Positions 7,280 through 15,520 of a stretch of DNA of 38,856 nt are shown piece by piece. Source of the stretch: CAYRVX01 sp964642165. Its GTDB lineage: Bacteria; Planctomycetota; Phycisphaerae; SM23-33. Every line of letters begins with the position of its first letter. Positions within the stretch are counted from its first letter, which is position 1. Under the pieces are notes generated by a model. That model did not search any database and was not told the origin of the DNA. It worked only from the letters and a program-made list of their open reading frames with translations. Position numbers and translations under genes: made by a program. The DNA lies in assembly GCA_964642165.1 (NCBI GenBank), contig CAZXOC010000032.1, positions 1 to 38,856 of the forward strand, written 5' to 3'.

Positions 7280-9973
7280 TCAGACGAGCCCCTTGCGCTT
7301 CCGGAACGCCCACTCCCCGCACATCAGCAGGATGATGGCCGCAATGACCGGCCAGCGAAGCCGGCTGGCGAGCGCCACGTGGGTGACCGTGTCGCGTTTC
7401 TCCGGCCGGGTCGTCACGTTGAGCTCCTTCAGCAGGTCGCCGAACCTGTCGAGCGTGACGAACTTCCCCCCGCTCGCCTCGGCCATCCGCCGCAGCAGGG
7501 CGTGGTTGGCCAGCACCTCCAGGGACTCCAGGTCGCGCCGGACGACCTCGAAACGGTGTTCCGCGGCCAGTTCCTTGCCGCCCACCTTTGCCTTGATCCT
7601 CAGGACGTAGGTATCCGGCCTGGTGGGTGCGGGCAACTGCCCCTTGCGGACCTTGTCCGCCTTGCGAAGCAGGACGGGCGATTCCTGGCCGCCCGGTCCG
7701 ACGAGGCGCACCTGCACGGGGGCGTCGGGAAGGGGCCGGCCCTGCGAGTCCTCCACCCCCGCGGTGACCTTGATGACCTCGGTGCCGCGGCGAAGCCGTC
7801 GAAGGTCGTAGTTCGTCTTGTCCGTGACGATCCAGACCGCGCCCTTCGGGGCGGCCAGGAACAAGGCCACCTGCCGCCAGAAGCGCCGCTGCGGGTCGGC
7901 CGTGTCCTTCTTCGTCAGCACCCAACGCCAGGTCGTGTCGAAGGCGATGGCCATGGCACGGCCCTTGCCGTACGGCTGCGTGACGATCAGCGGCATGCCC
8001 TTGGGCGTCTCGGCCAGCACGGTCGCGGCGGGTTTCAGACCCGCCAGCCGGTTCGCGCCGGGCAGGGGGTCAAACTTCGCCCAATCGGCCGCGACGTTGG
8101 CGCCCGTCTCCCCGACGCGCATCACGTCGCTTTCCTGCCCGTCCCGCGTGGGCACGACGTGGATCTCGCTGTCGATCTGGAGGATCGACGCGCCCAGGTC
8201 GATCGGGAGCACGTCGGCGATCGGCGTATCGGCCCATCCCCCGCGGCCGAAGCTCCGCGACCCGCCGAGCATGCAGAAGCCCTTGCCGTACTTGCCCACC
8301 AGGTCGCGGACGATCTCGAGCTGCTTGCGGGTGAAGTGCGATGCCGCCACGTCGCCGAAGAGGATCGCGTGGTAGGCCAGCCAGTCGTCGAGGTTCTCGC
8401 TCAGCGGTGTCGGCCGCTTCTCCGCGAGAGGTTGCAGCAGGACCCGGCGGTCGACGGCGAACCGCCGGGCGGCCACCAGCGCCCGGGCGATGTACTTCGC
8501 CTCGTACCGGAATTTGCCCTCGACGTACAGGATGCGCATCTCGCGGTCGACGACGTGGACCAGCTTGCTGGCGTCGGGCCGTCCGGCAAGGTCCGGCGGA
8601 GCCGTGCCGACCACCTCCGCCCGGATGCTCACGCGGTGGTACCCCGCCCTCAGGGGCACGTGCACGAACCGGACCGGCTGGGCCGACCGCAGGCGGTCGA
8701 TGAACAGCGTCTGCGAGCCGACCTCCTTCTCGCCGAACGTGCAGGTGACCTTCACCTGCCTCGACGCCAGGCCGATCGTTTCCAGCACGGCCGTGATCGG
8801 CAACCGGTTGAACGCCTCGACTTCGTCGGGCACGGCCATGTCCCGCACGTTCAGCGTCTTGGTTGCACTGGTGATGCGGTCCGACCCCGCGGCCACGCTG
8901 TGGATCGGCACCCCCCGCGAACCCATCAGCGCCGCGAGCTTGACCGGCTCGATCACGTCCGACGTGTTGCTGCACCCGTCCGAGAACAAAAGGACCCCGC
9001 CCACCTTCCGCTTCTCGGCGGCATACAGCTCGTAGGCCTCGGACAGCGCATCTCCCAAGGCCGTCGCCGGGCCGTTCGCGTCACGCAGCCCGAAGAGCGA
9101 CCAGCCCGTCTCGCTCAGGAAGCTCTCGGGCGACGAGGCCGCTGCGGAGAAGGGAACCAGCTTCAGCTCGGCCTTGGCCGCCAGGTCGTGCAGCTCGCCG
9201 CGGCGGGATTCGAGCTCGTCGCGTACGGCCCGGATGCGGGAGACCAGGTCGATCCGCCCGACGGGTCGATCGGCGGAGGCCGGGGCGTTCGCGTCGCGCC
9301 GCCGCATCGAGGAGGACGTGTCCCCACAGAACAGGAGGATCGTCTTGACGTCCTCCTTCCTGCGGTACTCCAGCGCCGGGCGAACGGCCCAGAGGCTCAG
9401 CAGCAGGATCACCAGGATCCGCAACCCCAGCAGCAGCGCCTTGACTCGCCGGCGCACCGGCGAGGTGGTCCGTCGATAGGAGCGAAGGGCCCAACTGACG
9501 GTGGCCACTCCGATGGCCAGGACCGCGCCTCGCGGCACCCAGAAGGCCGTCAGGCCCGCCAGGGCCGTCATCGCCATGCCGCGGCCGAGAATGCAGAGGA
9601 ACCCGGATACGCTGACGCCCCCGGCCAGTGCCCCCGCCAGGCGGTACACCACGGCGGCGGCCAGCAGCAGGCACGTCGTCGTCAGTGCCGGCATGGCCGC
9701 CAGCAGCGCGGCGCGAGAGGCCGGCGCCATCGGCCCGAACAGCGGCTTGACCAACGGCGTGACCTCGCCCGCCCAACTGCCCCAAATCCAGGCGAGGAGG
9801 ATGCCCGCGGTCGCGGCGGCCGCCAGGGTGATCCAGAACGTCGATCTGGCGGCCCGTCGGACCACGGCGAGCATGCTGGCCGCTTCCACCAGCAGGACGA
9901 CCGCCGCCACGGCCGACAGCCCAGCCGCCCACGTCAGCGGCTCAAACACGAGCGTGATGCCGGAAGACTCCAT
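7280..9973 (-). CDS. Large membrane protein with VWA and glutamine-amidotransferase-like domains
   Basis: About 897 residues. The first 200 are mostly hydrophobic, with about six membrane segments ending in LRILVILLLSLWAV. A von Willebrand A domain follows with an intact MIDAS start (CGDTSSSM, Asp about 218). Residues about 490-700 look like the class-I amidotransferase-like fold seen in similar planctomycete proteins (RILYVEGKFRYEAKYI, GKYGKGFCMLGGSRSFGRGG), without an obvious Cys-His-Glu triad in the usual context. A beta-rich stretch and a C-terminal anchor (WPVIAAIILLMCGEWAF) close the protein. It resembles the BatA/aerotolerance-type VWA proteins often found next to MoxR ATPases, which are absent here. 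The start at 9973 is preferred over 9982 because of the promoter position. Confidence 0.8.
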   Translation of the reverse strand: MESSGITLVFEPLTWAAGLSAVAAVVLLVEAASMLAVVRRAARSTFWITLAAAATAGILLAWIWGSWAGEVTPLVKPLFGPMAPASRAALLAAMPALTTTCLLLAAAVVYRLAGALAGGVSVSGFLCILGRGMAMTALAGLTAFWVPRGAVLAIGVATVSWALRSYRRTTSPVRRRVKALLLGLRILVILLLSLWAVRPALEYRRKEDVKTILLFCGDTSSSMRRRDANAPASADRPVGRIDLVSRIRAVRDELESRRGELHDLAAKAELKLVPFSAAASSPESFLSETGWSLFGLRDANGPATALGDALSEAYELYAAEKRKVGGVLLFSDGCSNTSDVIEPVKLAALMGSRGVPIHSVAAGSDRITSATKTLNVRDMAVPDEVEAFNRLPITAVLETIGLASRQVKVTCTFGEKEVGSQTLFIDRLRSAQPVRFVHVPLRAGYHRVSIRAEVVGTAPPDLAGRPDASKLVHVVDREMRILYVEGKFRYEAKYIARALVAARRFAVDRRVLLQPLAEKRPTPLSENLDDWLAYHAILFGDVAASHFTRKQLEIVRDLVGKYGKGFCMLGGSRSFGRGGWADTPIADVLPIDLGASILQIDSEIHVVPTRDGQESDVMRVGETGANVAADWAKFDPLPGANRLAGLKPAATVLAETPKGMPLIVTQPYGKGRAMAIAFDTTWRWVLTKKDTADPQRRFWRQVALFLAAPKGAVWIVTDKTNYDLRRLRRGTEVIKVTAGVEDSQGRPLPDAPVQVRLVGPGGQESPVLLRKADKVRKGQLPAPTRPDTYVLRIKAKVGGKELAAEHRFEVVRRDLESLEVLANHALLRRMAEASGGKFVTLDRFGDLLKELNVTTRPEKRDTVTHVALASRLRWPVIAAIILLMCGEWAFRKRKGLV

Positions 9974-9982
9974 CCTCCCCAT

Positions 9983-10011
9983 ACCGTAGTTCGCCCGCAG
10001 GCCATTGGCAA
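9983..10011 (-). promoter_or_regulatory. Candidate promoter abutting the VWA-protein start
   Basis: On the minus strand TTGCCA (10006-10011) and TACGGT (9983-9988) are 17 bases apart. The -10 box touches the ATG at 9982, so that codon would lie upstream of the predicted start site (about 9976); the ATG at 9973 would have a leader of about three bases. Confidence 0.4.
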
Positions 10012-10149
10012 CGCCGCGCGCCCGAGAGGCCCGTCACGCTTTCCGCGCTTCGCCGCCGCGGCGGGCCTTGGTATCCTACGGGACTCGCTCCCTCGGCTCC
10101 GCGCGGGGCTGGGAGCCGCATTCCTTGTGGACCGGACAGGCAGCACGAA

Positions 10150-12828
10150 GTGAACGTCTCACCGAAGAGGGCTTGGCGGCTGGTGTTCCTGGCCTGCGTG
10201 TGTGTTCTCCCGCTGTCGGCGGCGGCGTCCACGACGGCGCCGGCCGACGGCGCCTCGACGGGGCTGGACATGACGCATCGAATGATGCTCCTGGTCATCC
10301 AGGTCGGCGTGATCCTCTTTGCCGCCAAGATCGGCAACATCCTCTTCGGCAAGCTCCGGCTGCCCGGGGCCCTCGGCGAGCTGCTCGCCGGCATCCTGAT
10401 CGGCCCGTACCTCCTGGGGAAGATCCCGCTGTACGGCTTCGCGAACGGGCTGTTCCCGCGGTCCGGCGGCATGGCGATCTCCCCGGAGCTCTTCGGACTC
10501 TGCGCGGTGGCGGCCGTCGTCCTGCTGTTCGTGACGGGGCTCGAAACGGACATCGCCTTGCTGCTGCGGTACTCATGGGCCGGTGGGGTGGTGGGGCTTG
10601 GAGGCGTGGTCGCCTCGTTCTGCGTGGGGGCGGCCGCCATGATGCTCGGCTCCTCGTGGCTGCTGGGCCGCCCGGTCGGCTTCCTCGCGCCGGAGAGCAT
10701 GTTCCTGGGCATCATCCTGAGCGCCACGTCGGTCGGCATCACCGCCCGCGTCCTTTCCGAGCGGCGGAAGCTGGACTCGCCGGAGGGGGTGACGATCCTC
10801 TCAGCCGCCGTGATCGACGACGTCATCGGCATCGTTCTGCTGGCGGTCGTGCTGGGCGTGACGAGCGCATCGCGCCGGACCGGCGGCGTCGACTGGGGGC
10901 GCATCGGCCTGATCGGCGCCAAGGCCGTCGGCGTCTGGCTGGCGGCGACGGCGATCGGGCTGCTGGCCTCGCGGCGGATCAGCTTCGTGCTGAAGCTGTT
11001 CGGCCGGCGGACCTCCGTGGCGGTGATGGCGCTGGGGCTGGCGCTGGTTCTGGGCGGGCTGTTCGAGCAGGCCGGGCTGGCCATGATTATCGGTGCCTAC
11101 GTCATGGGCCTGTCGCTGTCGCGCTCGGATCTCCGCCACATGGTCCGCGACAAGCTCGCCGGCGTCTACGAGCTGCTCGTGCCGGTATTCTTCTGCGTCA
11201 TGGGCATGCGGATCGACGTGGCGGCGGTGGGCTCGCCGGAGGTCCTGGGGTTCGGCGCGGCGTACGCGGGCCTCGCGCTGCTCTCGAAGCTGGTGGGCTG
11301 CGGGCTGCCGGCCCTGGCGGCGAACTTCACGTTGCGCGGCGCGCTGCGGATCGGCTTCGGCATGGCGCCGCGATGCGAGGTGGCGCTGATCATCGCGGGG
11401 ATCGGGCTGTCGGCGGGGGTGCTGGACGGGCGGCTCTTCGCGGCGGTGGTGCTCATGGTGCTGGTCAACAGCATCGTCGCGCCGGCGGGATTGGCGCTGC
11501 TGTATCGCAGCGCCGCGCGAGGGACGCGCAAGGTCCCCTCCACCCGCGCGCAAGGCAAGCGCAAGGTGCTCTTCGAGTTCCCCTCGCGCGCGACGACCGA
11601 GTTCCTCGTCGGCAAGCTGACGGAGGTCTTCGAGGCCGAGGGCTTCTTCGTCCACCCGGTCAGCCACACGCCCCGCCTGTGGCAGCTCCGCAAGGACGCC
11701 GCCGTGATCGACCTGCGGTGCGACGGCACGCAGTTGCTGTTCGACTGCCGCGAGGCCGACGTGCCGCTGATCAACACGGCGATGTACGAGGCCGTCGCCG
11801 AGCTCGAGCGCGCCATTCGCGGGCTCAAGCAGCCGCTCGACTCCGGCACCATCGCGACGCGACTCCAGGACTACGCCGCCCCGGGCTTCGGGCTGCTCGA
11901 CCTCAAGAGCTACCTCACGCCCGCGCTGGTCGAGCCCGCCCTGGCCGGCCGCACCAAGGCCGAGGTCATCGACGAGCTGCTCGACCTCCTCGCGCGCCAC
12001 GGGCGCATCGGTGACGTGGCGGCCTGCCGCAAGGCCGTCTGGACCCGCGAGGAGAGCCTCTCCACGGGCCTGCAGCACGGCGTAGCGATCCCGCACGGGC
12101 GAACCGACGCCGTCCAGCGCCTGGTCTGTGCCGTGGGCATCAAGCCGGACGGCGTGGACTTCGACGCCATGGACGGCGAGCCGTCCCGGATCTTCATCCT
12201 GACGCTCTCGCCGGAGAACCGCCCGGCCCCGCACGTGCAGTTCATGTCCACCGTCAGCCAGGTCCTCAACGACGCCGGCCGCCGGCGCCTCCTCGCCTGC
12301 AAGACCGCGCGGGAGCTGTACGAGGCGTTCACGGCCCGCCCGGTGCCCGAGGCCGGGCCCCCTCGCCCAAGGTTCCGCCTGGCCGACTACCTGAGCCCCG
12401 CCGTCGTCGCGCCGGCGCTCCGCGGGCGCAGCAAGGAGCAGATCATCGACGAGCTGCTGGCGCTGCTGGAGCGCGACGGGCGTCTCGCGAACGTCGACGC
12501 CGCCCGGGAGGCCATCCTGCAACGCGAACGGCAGATGTCCACGGGCATGACGGACGGTCTGGCCATTCCCCACGGCCGCAGCGACACCGTGGAGAGACTC
12601 ACCTGCGCCGTCGGCATCCAGCACGACGGGACCGACTTCGGGTCGCTGGACGGCAAGCCGACGCGGATCTTCGTCCTGGCGCTGACGCCCGTCGGGGGCA
12701 GCGATCCCTATCTCCAGTTCGCCGCGGCGATTGCCGGCCAGCTCGACGAGGCGGGGCGCCAGCGGGTCCTCGCGGCGCGCACGGCCGAGGAACTCTACAG
12801 CGTCCTGACCGACGGCGGGCGGCGGTAG
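10150..12828 (+). CDS. CPA2-type cation/proton antiporter with two tandem PTS EIIA domains
   Basis: An 892-residue inner-membrane transporter. A leader-like segment (LVFLACVCVLPLSAAAS) precedes a KefB/NapA-type membrane domain at about residues 40-455: GELLAGILIGPYLLG, LLFVTGLETD, the unwound-helix region ILSATSVGITARVL, and the ion-binding acidic pair in AAVIDDVIGIV. Residues about 470-575 form a soluble linker. Two EIIA domains of the fructose/nitrogen PTS class follow, starting near 583 and 742, each with the phosphoacceptor histidine in an intact motif: H649 in VAIPHGR and H808 in LAIPHGR. The domains are clearly duplicates. Family knowledge suggests phosphorylation- or binding-dependent gating of transport; that is inference here. 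The GTG start has only a weak ribosome site. No PTS EI or HPr gene is in the window. Confidence 0.9.
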   Translation: MNVSPKRAWRLVFLACVCVLPLSAAASTTAPADGASTGLDMTHRMMLLVIQVGVILFAAKIGNILFGKLRLPGALGELLAGILIGPYLLGKIPLYGFANGLFPRSGGMAISPELFGLCAVAAVVLLFVTGLETDIALLLRYSWAGGVVGLGGVVASFCVGAAAMMLGSSWLLGRPVGFLAPESMFLGIILSATSVGITARVLSERRKLDSPEGVTILSAAVIDDVIGIVLLAVVLGVTSASRRTGGVDWGRIGLIGAKAVGVWLAATAIGLLASRRISFVLKLFGRRTSVAVMALGLALVLGGLFEQAGLAMIIGAYVMGLSLSRSDLRHMVRDKLAGVYELLVPVFFCVMGMRIDVAAVGSPEVLGFGAAYAGLALLSKLVGCGLPALAANFTLRGALRIGFGMAPRCEVALIIAGIGLSAGVLDGRLFAAVVLMVLVNSIVAPAGLALLYRSAARGTRKVPSTRAQGKRKVLFEFPSRATTEFLVGKLTEVFEAEGFFVHPVSHTPRLWQLRKDAAVIDLRCDGTQLLFDCREADVPLINTAMYEAVAELERAIRGLKQPLDSGTIATRLQDYAAPGFGLLDLKSYLTPALVEPALAGRTKAEVIDELLDLLARHGRIGDVAACRKAVWTREESLSTGLQHGVAIPHGRTDAVQRLVCAVGIKPDGVDFDAMDGEPSRIFILTLSPENRPAPHVQFMSTVSQVLNDAGRRRLLACKTARELYEAFTARPVPEAGPPRPRFRLADYLSPAVVAPALRGRSKEQIIDELLALLERDGRLANVDAAREAILQRERQMSTGMTDGLAIPHGRSDTVERLTCAVGIQHDGTDFGSLDGKPTRIFVLALTPVGGSDPYLQFAAAIAGQLDEAGRQRVLAARTAEELYSVLTDGGRR

Positions 12829-13145
12829 AGGCAGCCCCTCGGGCAACTCGGCGCCCCGCCTGCCCGCGCCGAGCCGTGGTCCGGCGGCAGGACAGGGCTC
12901 CGGCCCGCAGAGGGCGCCGCCGCAACTCTCCCGATAATCTGGGGATATGATCTGCAGCCAAGAATGTTAATCAAACAGCAGATTTTCTAGAGTTTTGAGT
13001 TGACAAACAGACTATAGAGGCTATAATTGCTGATGAAGTGGGAGAAGCCGGCCCCATGGGGGTCCGGCGGAGCGGGTCGAAGGCGTAGGGAACGGCGGGG
13101 CAAGATCCCGCATCGGCCAAGCCCAAGAGAGAGCGACCTGATCCC
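12829..13145. other. Intergenic boundary between cellular genes and accessory island
   Basis: After the antiporter stop a GC-rich 7-bp inverted repeat (CTCGGCG...CGCCGAG, about 12846-12872) may slow transcription but has no T-run. From about 12950 the sequence becomes abruptly AT-rich and carries a consensus sigma-70 promoter (13000-13027), followed by a leader of about 115 bases with a small GCCGG.../...CCGGC hairpin. No gene is seen. Confidence 0.6.
13000..13027 (+). promoter_or_regulatory. Perfect-consensus sigma-70 promoter
   Basis: TTGACA (13000-13005) and TATAAT (13022-13027), both exact consensus, are separated by 16 bases in an AT-rich island within very GC-rich DNA. The predicted start is near 13034 and transcription runs into the small zinc-ribbon gene at 13146. 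A promoter this strong ahead of small regulatory-type genes is typical of mobile DNA. Confidence 0.85.
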
Positions 13146-13406
13146 ATGATTGTCCCCCACGTTCCCTGCGATGACCCGGTCCGGTGCCAACGCTGCGGGC
13201 ACGTTGCCGAGCGAGGGCATCTGGCCGGACCGCCCTACGCGAGGCGGTCGCTTCGGGGCATTCATCACCTGGCCCCGGGCGACTGCGAGCCGGACGAGTA
13301 CGTCACCGTCTGCCCGGACTGCGGGGCTCAGGACCCGTTCGACGACGCCGTGACGTGTGCCGAGTGCTCGAGCTACCCGTGCATCTGCACGCCGCTCGGG
13401 CGGTAG
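13146..13406 (+). CDS. Small cysteine-rich zinc-ribbon protein
   Basis: This 86-residue protein has three CxxC knuckles at residues 14-17 (CQRC), 56-59 (CPDC) and 71-74 (CAEC), plus Cys79 and Cys81, and His19-type residues nearby (GHV). The spacing allows one or two zinc ribbons. Between them is a basic stretch (YARRSLRG). No named family is recognised. It is the first gene after the consensus promoter, about 110 bases from the predicted start site, and 108 bases before the next HTH gene. It probably binds nucleic acid or another protein through its metal site; this is inference from fold type only. Confidence 0.6.
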   Translation: MIVPHVPCDDPVRCQRCGHVAERGHLAGPPYARRSLRGIHHLAPGDCEPDEYVTVCPDCGAQDPFDDAVTCAECSSYPCICTPLGR

Positions 13407-13454
13407 GGGCCGCGGGCGGCCAAGGGGGCGGCCGGATCGAAGCATCCTGGACAT

Positions 13455-13480
13455 CGCGCCCGCGCCGCGCGCCCGCGCCG
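13455..13480. repeat. Perfect 13-bp tandem repeat, two copies
   Basis: CGCGCCCGCGCCG occurs twice in direct succession (13455-13467, 13468-13480) with the start of a third copy (CGCG). It lies between the zinc-ribbon gene and the HTH gene and is purely G/C. It may be simple replication slippage. Confidence 0.7.
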
Positions 13481-13514
13481 CGCGAGGCCGTCGGGAATTC
13501 ACAGGAGATGCCGA

Positions 13515-13880
13515 ATGGTCAGTGCAGCCACAGGAAGCAAAGCAAAGGCCCGGGCGTTCGTCTGTCCCCGCTGCAAGCGGGTCTACGGCGACCCGCTGTA
13601 CCACGGGCCCGTCGGCCACGCCCCGCAGCAGATGTGCTTCGACTGCTGGGCCAGCGACTGGGGCGAGATGGAGCTGGTCATCTCGCGGGGCGGGGCGTGG
13701 GAGCCGCTCGACGCGGCCCTGTTCCTCCTGTGCCAGGGCTTCAGCCACCAGGAGGCGGCCGACCTGATCGGCGTGCATCGCAACACGATCTTCGCGTGGA
13801 TCCGGGAGCTGCGCCAGCGCCCGGAGTGCACGCCCGACTGGCTCCTGGCCCGCGCCCGCGCGCGGCAGGCGGTGAGATGA
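13515..13880 (+). CDS. Zinc-ribbon plus helix-turn-helix DNA-binding protein
   Basis: The 121-residue protein has an N-terminal zinc ribbon (Cys17/Cys20 in CPRC and Cys41/Cys44 in CFDC) and, after a linker, a helix-turn-helix at about residues 75-97 (GFSHQEAADLIGVHRNTIFA). The HTH is of the kind shared by sigma-70 region 4, transposase and resolvase proteins. The C-terminus is basic. AGGAG lies about 8 bases before the ATG. Its stop overlaps the start of the next gene (ATGA at 13877-13880), so the two proteins should be made in fixed ratio. It is most likely a small transcription regulator of the island; a recombinase accessory role is possible. Confidence 0.65.
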   Translation: MVSAATGSKAKARAFVCPRCKRVYGDPLYHGPVGHAPQQMCFDCWASDWGEMELVISRGGAWEPLDAALFLLCQGFSHQEAADLIGVHRNTIFAWIRELRQRPECTPDWLLARARARQAVR

Positions 13881-14200
13881 TGCCCGCGCGTCTCGGCGAA
13901 GGCCTGCCCGCCGGCCGGGGCCGCGGGCGCCGTCCCGGGTTTCGGCCATGCCGTGTCTGCCTGGCCGGCGGCCGGACGCTGCCGCCCTCGATGGACGACC
14001 GGACGTTGATGCGGATCCCCTCGCGGTACCGCGACGACGCTGCCCAGGAGGCCTGGGTGGCGTACCTGTCCCAGCGCAACCCCAACACCGCCGCCGCCGC
14101 GTTCATGAACCGATGCCGTCGCCGGGAGGCACGCTGGAGGTGCTTCACCGACCTCGACCCCGAACTGCTCGACGCCATCCTCCACGAGTTGCCGGCGTGA
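13877..14200 (+). CDS. Small basic protein with a sigma-region-2-like helix segment
   Basis: This 107-residue protein starts inside the stop codon of the preceding HTH gene. A basic N-terminus with Cys25/Cys28 (CRVC) leads to residues about 48-90, where IPSRYRDDAAQEAWVAYLS and NPNTAAAAFMNRCRRRE recall the 'DD..QEA...' helix of sigma-70 region 2 followed by a basic helix. Together with the upstream HTH protein this could form a two-subunit sigma-like factor, but similarity is short and read by eye. The C-terminus (ELLDAILHEL) is an acidic amphipathic helix. No other function is recognised. Frames upstream of 13877 in the same phase are shadows. Confidence 0.5.
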   Translation: MMPARLGEGLPAGRGRGRRPGFRPCRVCLAGGRTLPPSMDDRTLMRIPSRYRDDAAQEAWVAYLSQRNPNTAAAAFMNRCRRREARWRCFTDLDPELLDAILHELPA

Positions 14201-14489
14201 GGGGTACTGGTTCCGCCTGAATGGGACAACTGCCGCGCTCGGGTTGGCAACTGGCGTCGTCCTTGCGGAGGGCTCTGTGTTGGCTCCGGGCTTCCAGGGG
14301 CCGTCCCTTGCGCCCTGGCCCGTTGCGGCCGCTTCCTATGATAGGAATCTGTTCGTAATACCAGGGTAACAAACGGCCAAACAGAGTTCTATCACGTACT
14401 CAGAGATGAAAAATTAATCACTAATGATCAGTTTTAAGCTGGTCAGGGCCGCGTCCGATACATATGATAGGGGTGAAGGAGAAGCCCGA
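14201..14489 (+). promoter_or_regulatory. AT-rich regulatory region before the XRE/Fic pair
   Basis: No gene is seen in these 289 bases. The right half is AT-rich and carries a 9-base direct repeat TATGATAGG at 14337-14345 and 14463-14471; each copy includes a -10-like TATGAT. A near-palindromic stretch (ATCACTAATGAT at about 14417) could be an XRE operator. No well-spaced -35 box was found. Confidence 0.35.
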
Positions 14490-14870
14490 ATGACTGCCGC
14501 CGTGAGCATTATGGCCCAACTGGAGAGCCGGAGGAAAGACCTCGGCATGTCCGTGCCGGTGCTGGCGCGACGGACCGGGCTCGGCACGGCCACGCTCTAC
14601 CGGGCTTTGCGCGGGCAGAAGGGGGCGCGGCTGGAGACAGTCCTGACGATCGCCCACGCGCTGGGGGTCAGCCTGGGTCTTGTGAGACCGCGCCGGACGA
14701 CCGCGGTGCGCCGGGACCAAGCCAGGCAGAAGGCGAAGTTGCTTGTCGCCACGGCCCTCGGCAGCGCGGCCATCGAGCATCCCATCGGGGGGGATGACGA
14801 AGTGCGGCGCATGGAGAGGGAGGCGGAAAGGGACCTGCTGAGCGGCTCGGACCTGGCCTTGTGGCACTGA
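14490..14870 (+). CDS. XRE-family regulator, 'mobile mystery protein A'-type antitoxin partner
   Basis: This 126-residue protein has a lambda-repressor-type HTH at about residues 8-62 (LARRTGLGTATLYRALRGQ, then LETVLTIAHALGVSL). The C-terminal half is charged and helical (RRMEREAERDLL). GAAGGAG stands about 8 bases before the ATG; a longer frame to 14424 is rejected because it lacks such a site. The gene ends one base before the Fic gene start. That pairing with a Fic protein of the 'mobile mystery protein B' type identifies it as the A partner, presumed to repress the operon and neutralise the Fic enzyme. The antitoxin role is inferred from family and context. Confidence 0.75.
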   Translation: MTAAVSIMAQLESRRKDLGMSVPVLARRTGLGTATLYRALRGQKGARLETVLTIAHALGVSLGLVRPRRTTAVRRDQARQKAKLLVATALGSAAIEHPIGGDDEVRRMEREAERDLLSGSDLALWH

Positions 14871-14871
14871 C

Positions 14872-15432
14872 GTGAATGCGGCGCTGATCCGCAGCAATGG
14901 CGTAGATACCGGCGAGGAAGACAAGGCGCTGGCAAGGGTCACGGTTCGGTATCTCAGGCGACGGCCCACCTCGCGCATGGCGCCGTTCACCTTCCAGTGG
15001 TTCTACAGACTGCACGGCGAGATCTTCGGGCAGGTCTGGCGGGGAGGGGCTGGGAAGCGCCGCACGACAGAGGCGAACATCGGTGCACGCCCTTCTCAGA
15101 TCGATCGCCTGGTGTGGGGCCTCGCCCTTGACGCGGCGTGCTGGCAGGGCGATCCCGTCGACGACGCGGCGGAACTGCACCGGCGCGCCGTCCAGATACA
15201 CCCGTTCATCGATGGCAACGGGCGCTGGGCAAGGCTCCTCGCAAGCATCTGGATTCGGCAGCGCACGGGGCAGCTTCTGAAGTGGCCCCTCGGCCTGCGC
15301 CACGCGCGCAGCCCGCTGCGAGATGAGTACATCGACGCCATCGTACGGGCGGTACGTGGCGACACTGCCGCGCTCAAGGCGCTGCACAGGCGACTGGTGG
15401 AGCCCTGGCCGGACGCCCGCAATCCAAAGTGA
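14872..15432 (+). CDS. Fic/DOC-family AMP-transferase, 'mobile mystery protein B' type
   Basis: A 186-residue protein with the complete Fic catalytic loop HPFIDGNGRWAR (His110 to Arg121), which in this family binds ATP-Mg and moves AMP onto a hydroxyl side chain of a target protein. Upstream signatures of the mobile mystery B subgroup are visible: FYRLHGEIFGQVW and RTTEANIGARPSQI. All canonical loop residues (His, Phe, Asp, Gly-Asn-Gly-Arg, second Arg) are present, so it should be active. The GTG start lies one base after the XRE gene stop, implying translational coupling. No inhibitory (S/T)xxxE(G/N) helix is evident within the protein, so inhibition may come from the partner. The target is unknown. 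Confidence 0.85.
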   Translation: MNAALIRSNGVDTGEEDKALARVTVRYLRRRPTSRMAPFTFQWFYRLHGEIFGQVWRGGAGKRRTTEANIGARPSQIDRLVWGLALDAACWQGDPVDDAAELHRRAVQIHPFIDGNGRWARLLASIWIRQRTGQLLKWPLGLRHARSPLRDEYIDAIVRAVRGDTAALKALHRRLVEPWPDARNPK

Positions 15433-15520
15433 ACCACTACCGGCTCGCGGCCTTGAGCCGGCGGGCATCTCCATGGTTGCCGCTCACCTCCCGACGTCGT
15501 GCAATGAATCCAGAATCGCC

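Noticed and set aside
6914..10153. Plus-strand frame of 1079 residues opposite the VWA membrane protein
   Set aside because: Antisense shadow with random-looking Arg/His/Gln composition; the minus-strand gene has VWA and membrane features.
10801..12846. Minus-strand frame of 681 residues opposite the antiporter
   Set aside because: Shadow of the CPA2-EIIA gene; no domain seen.
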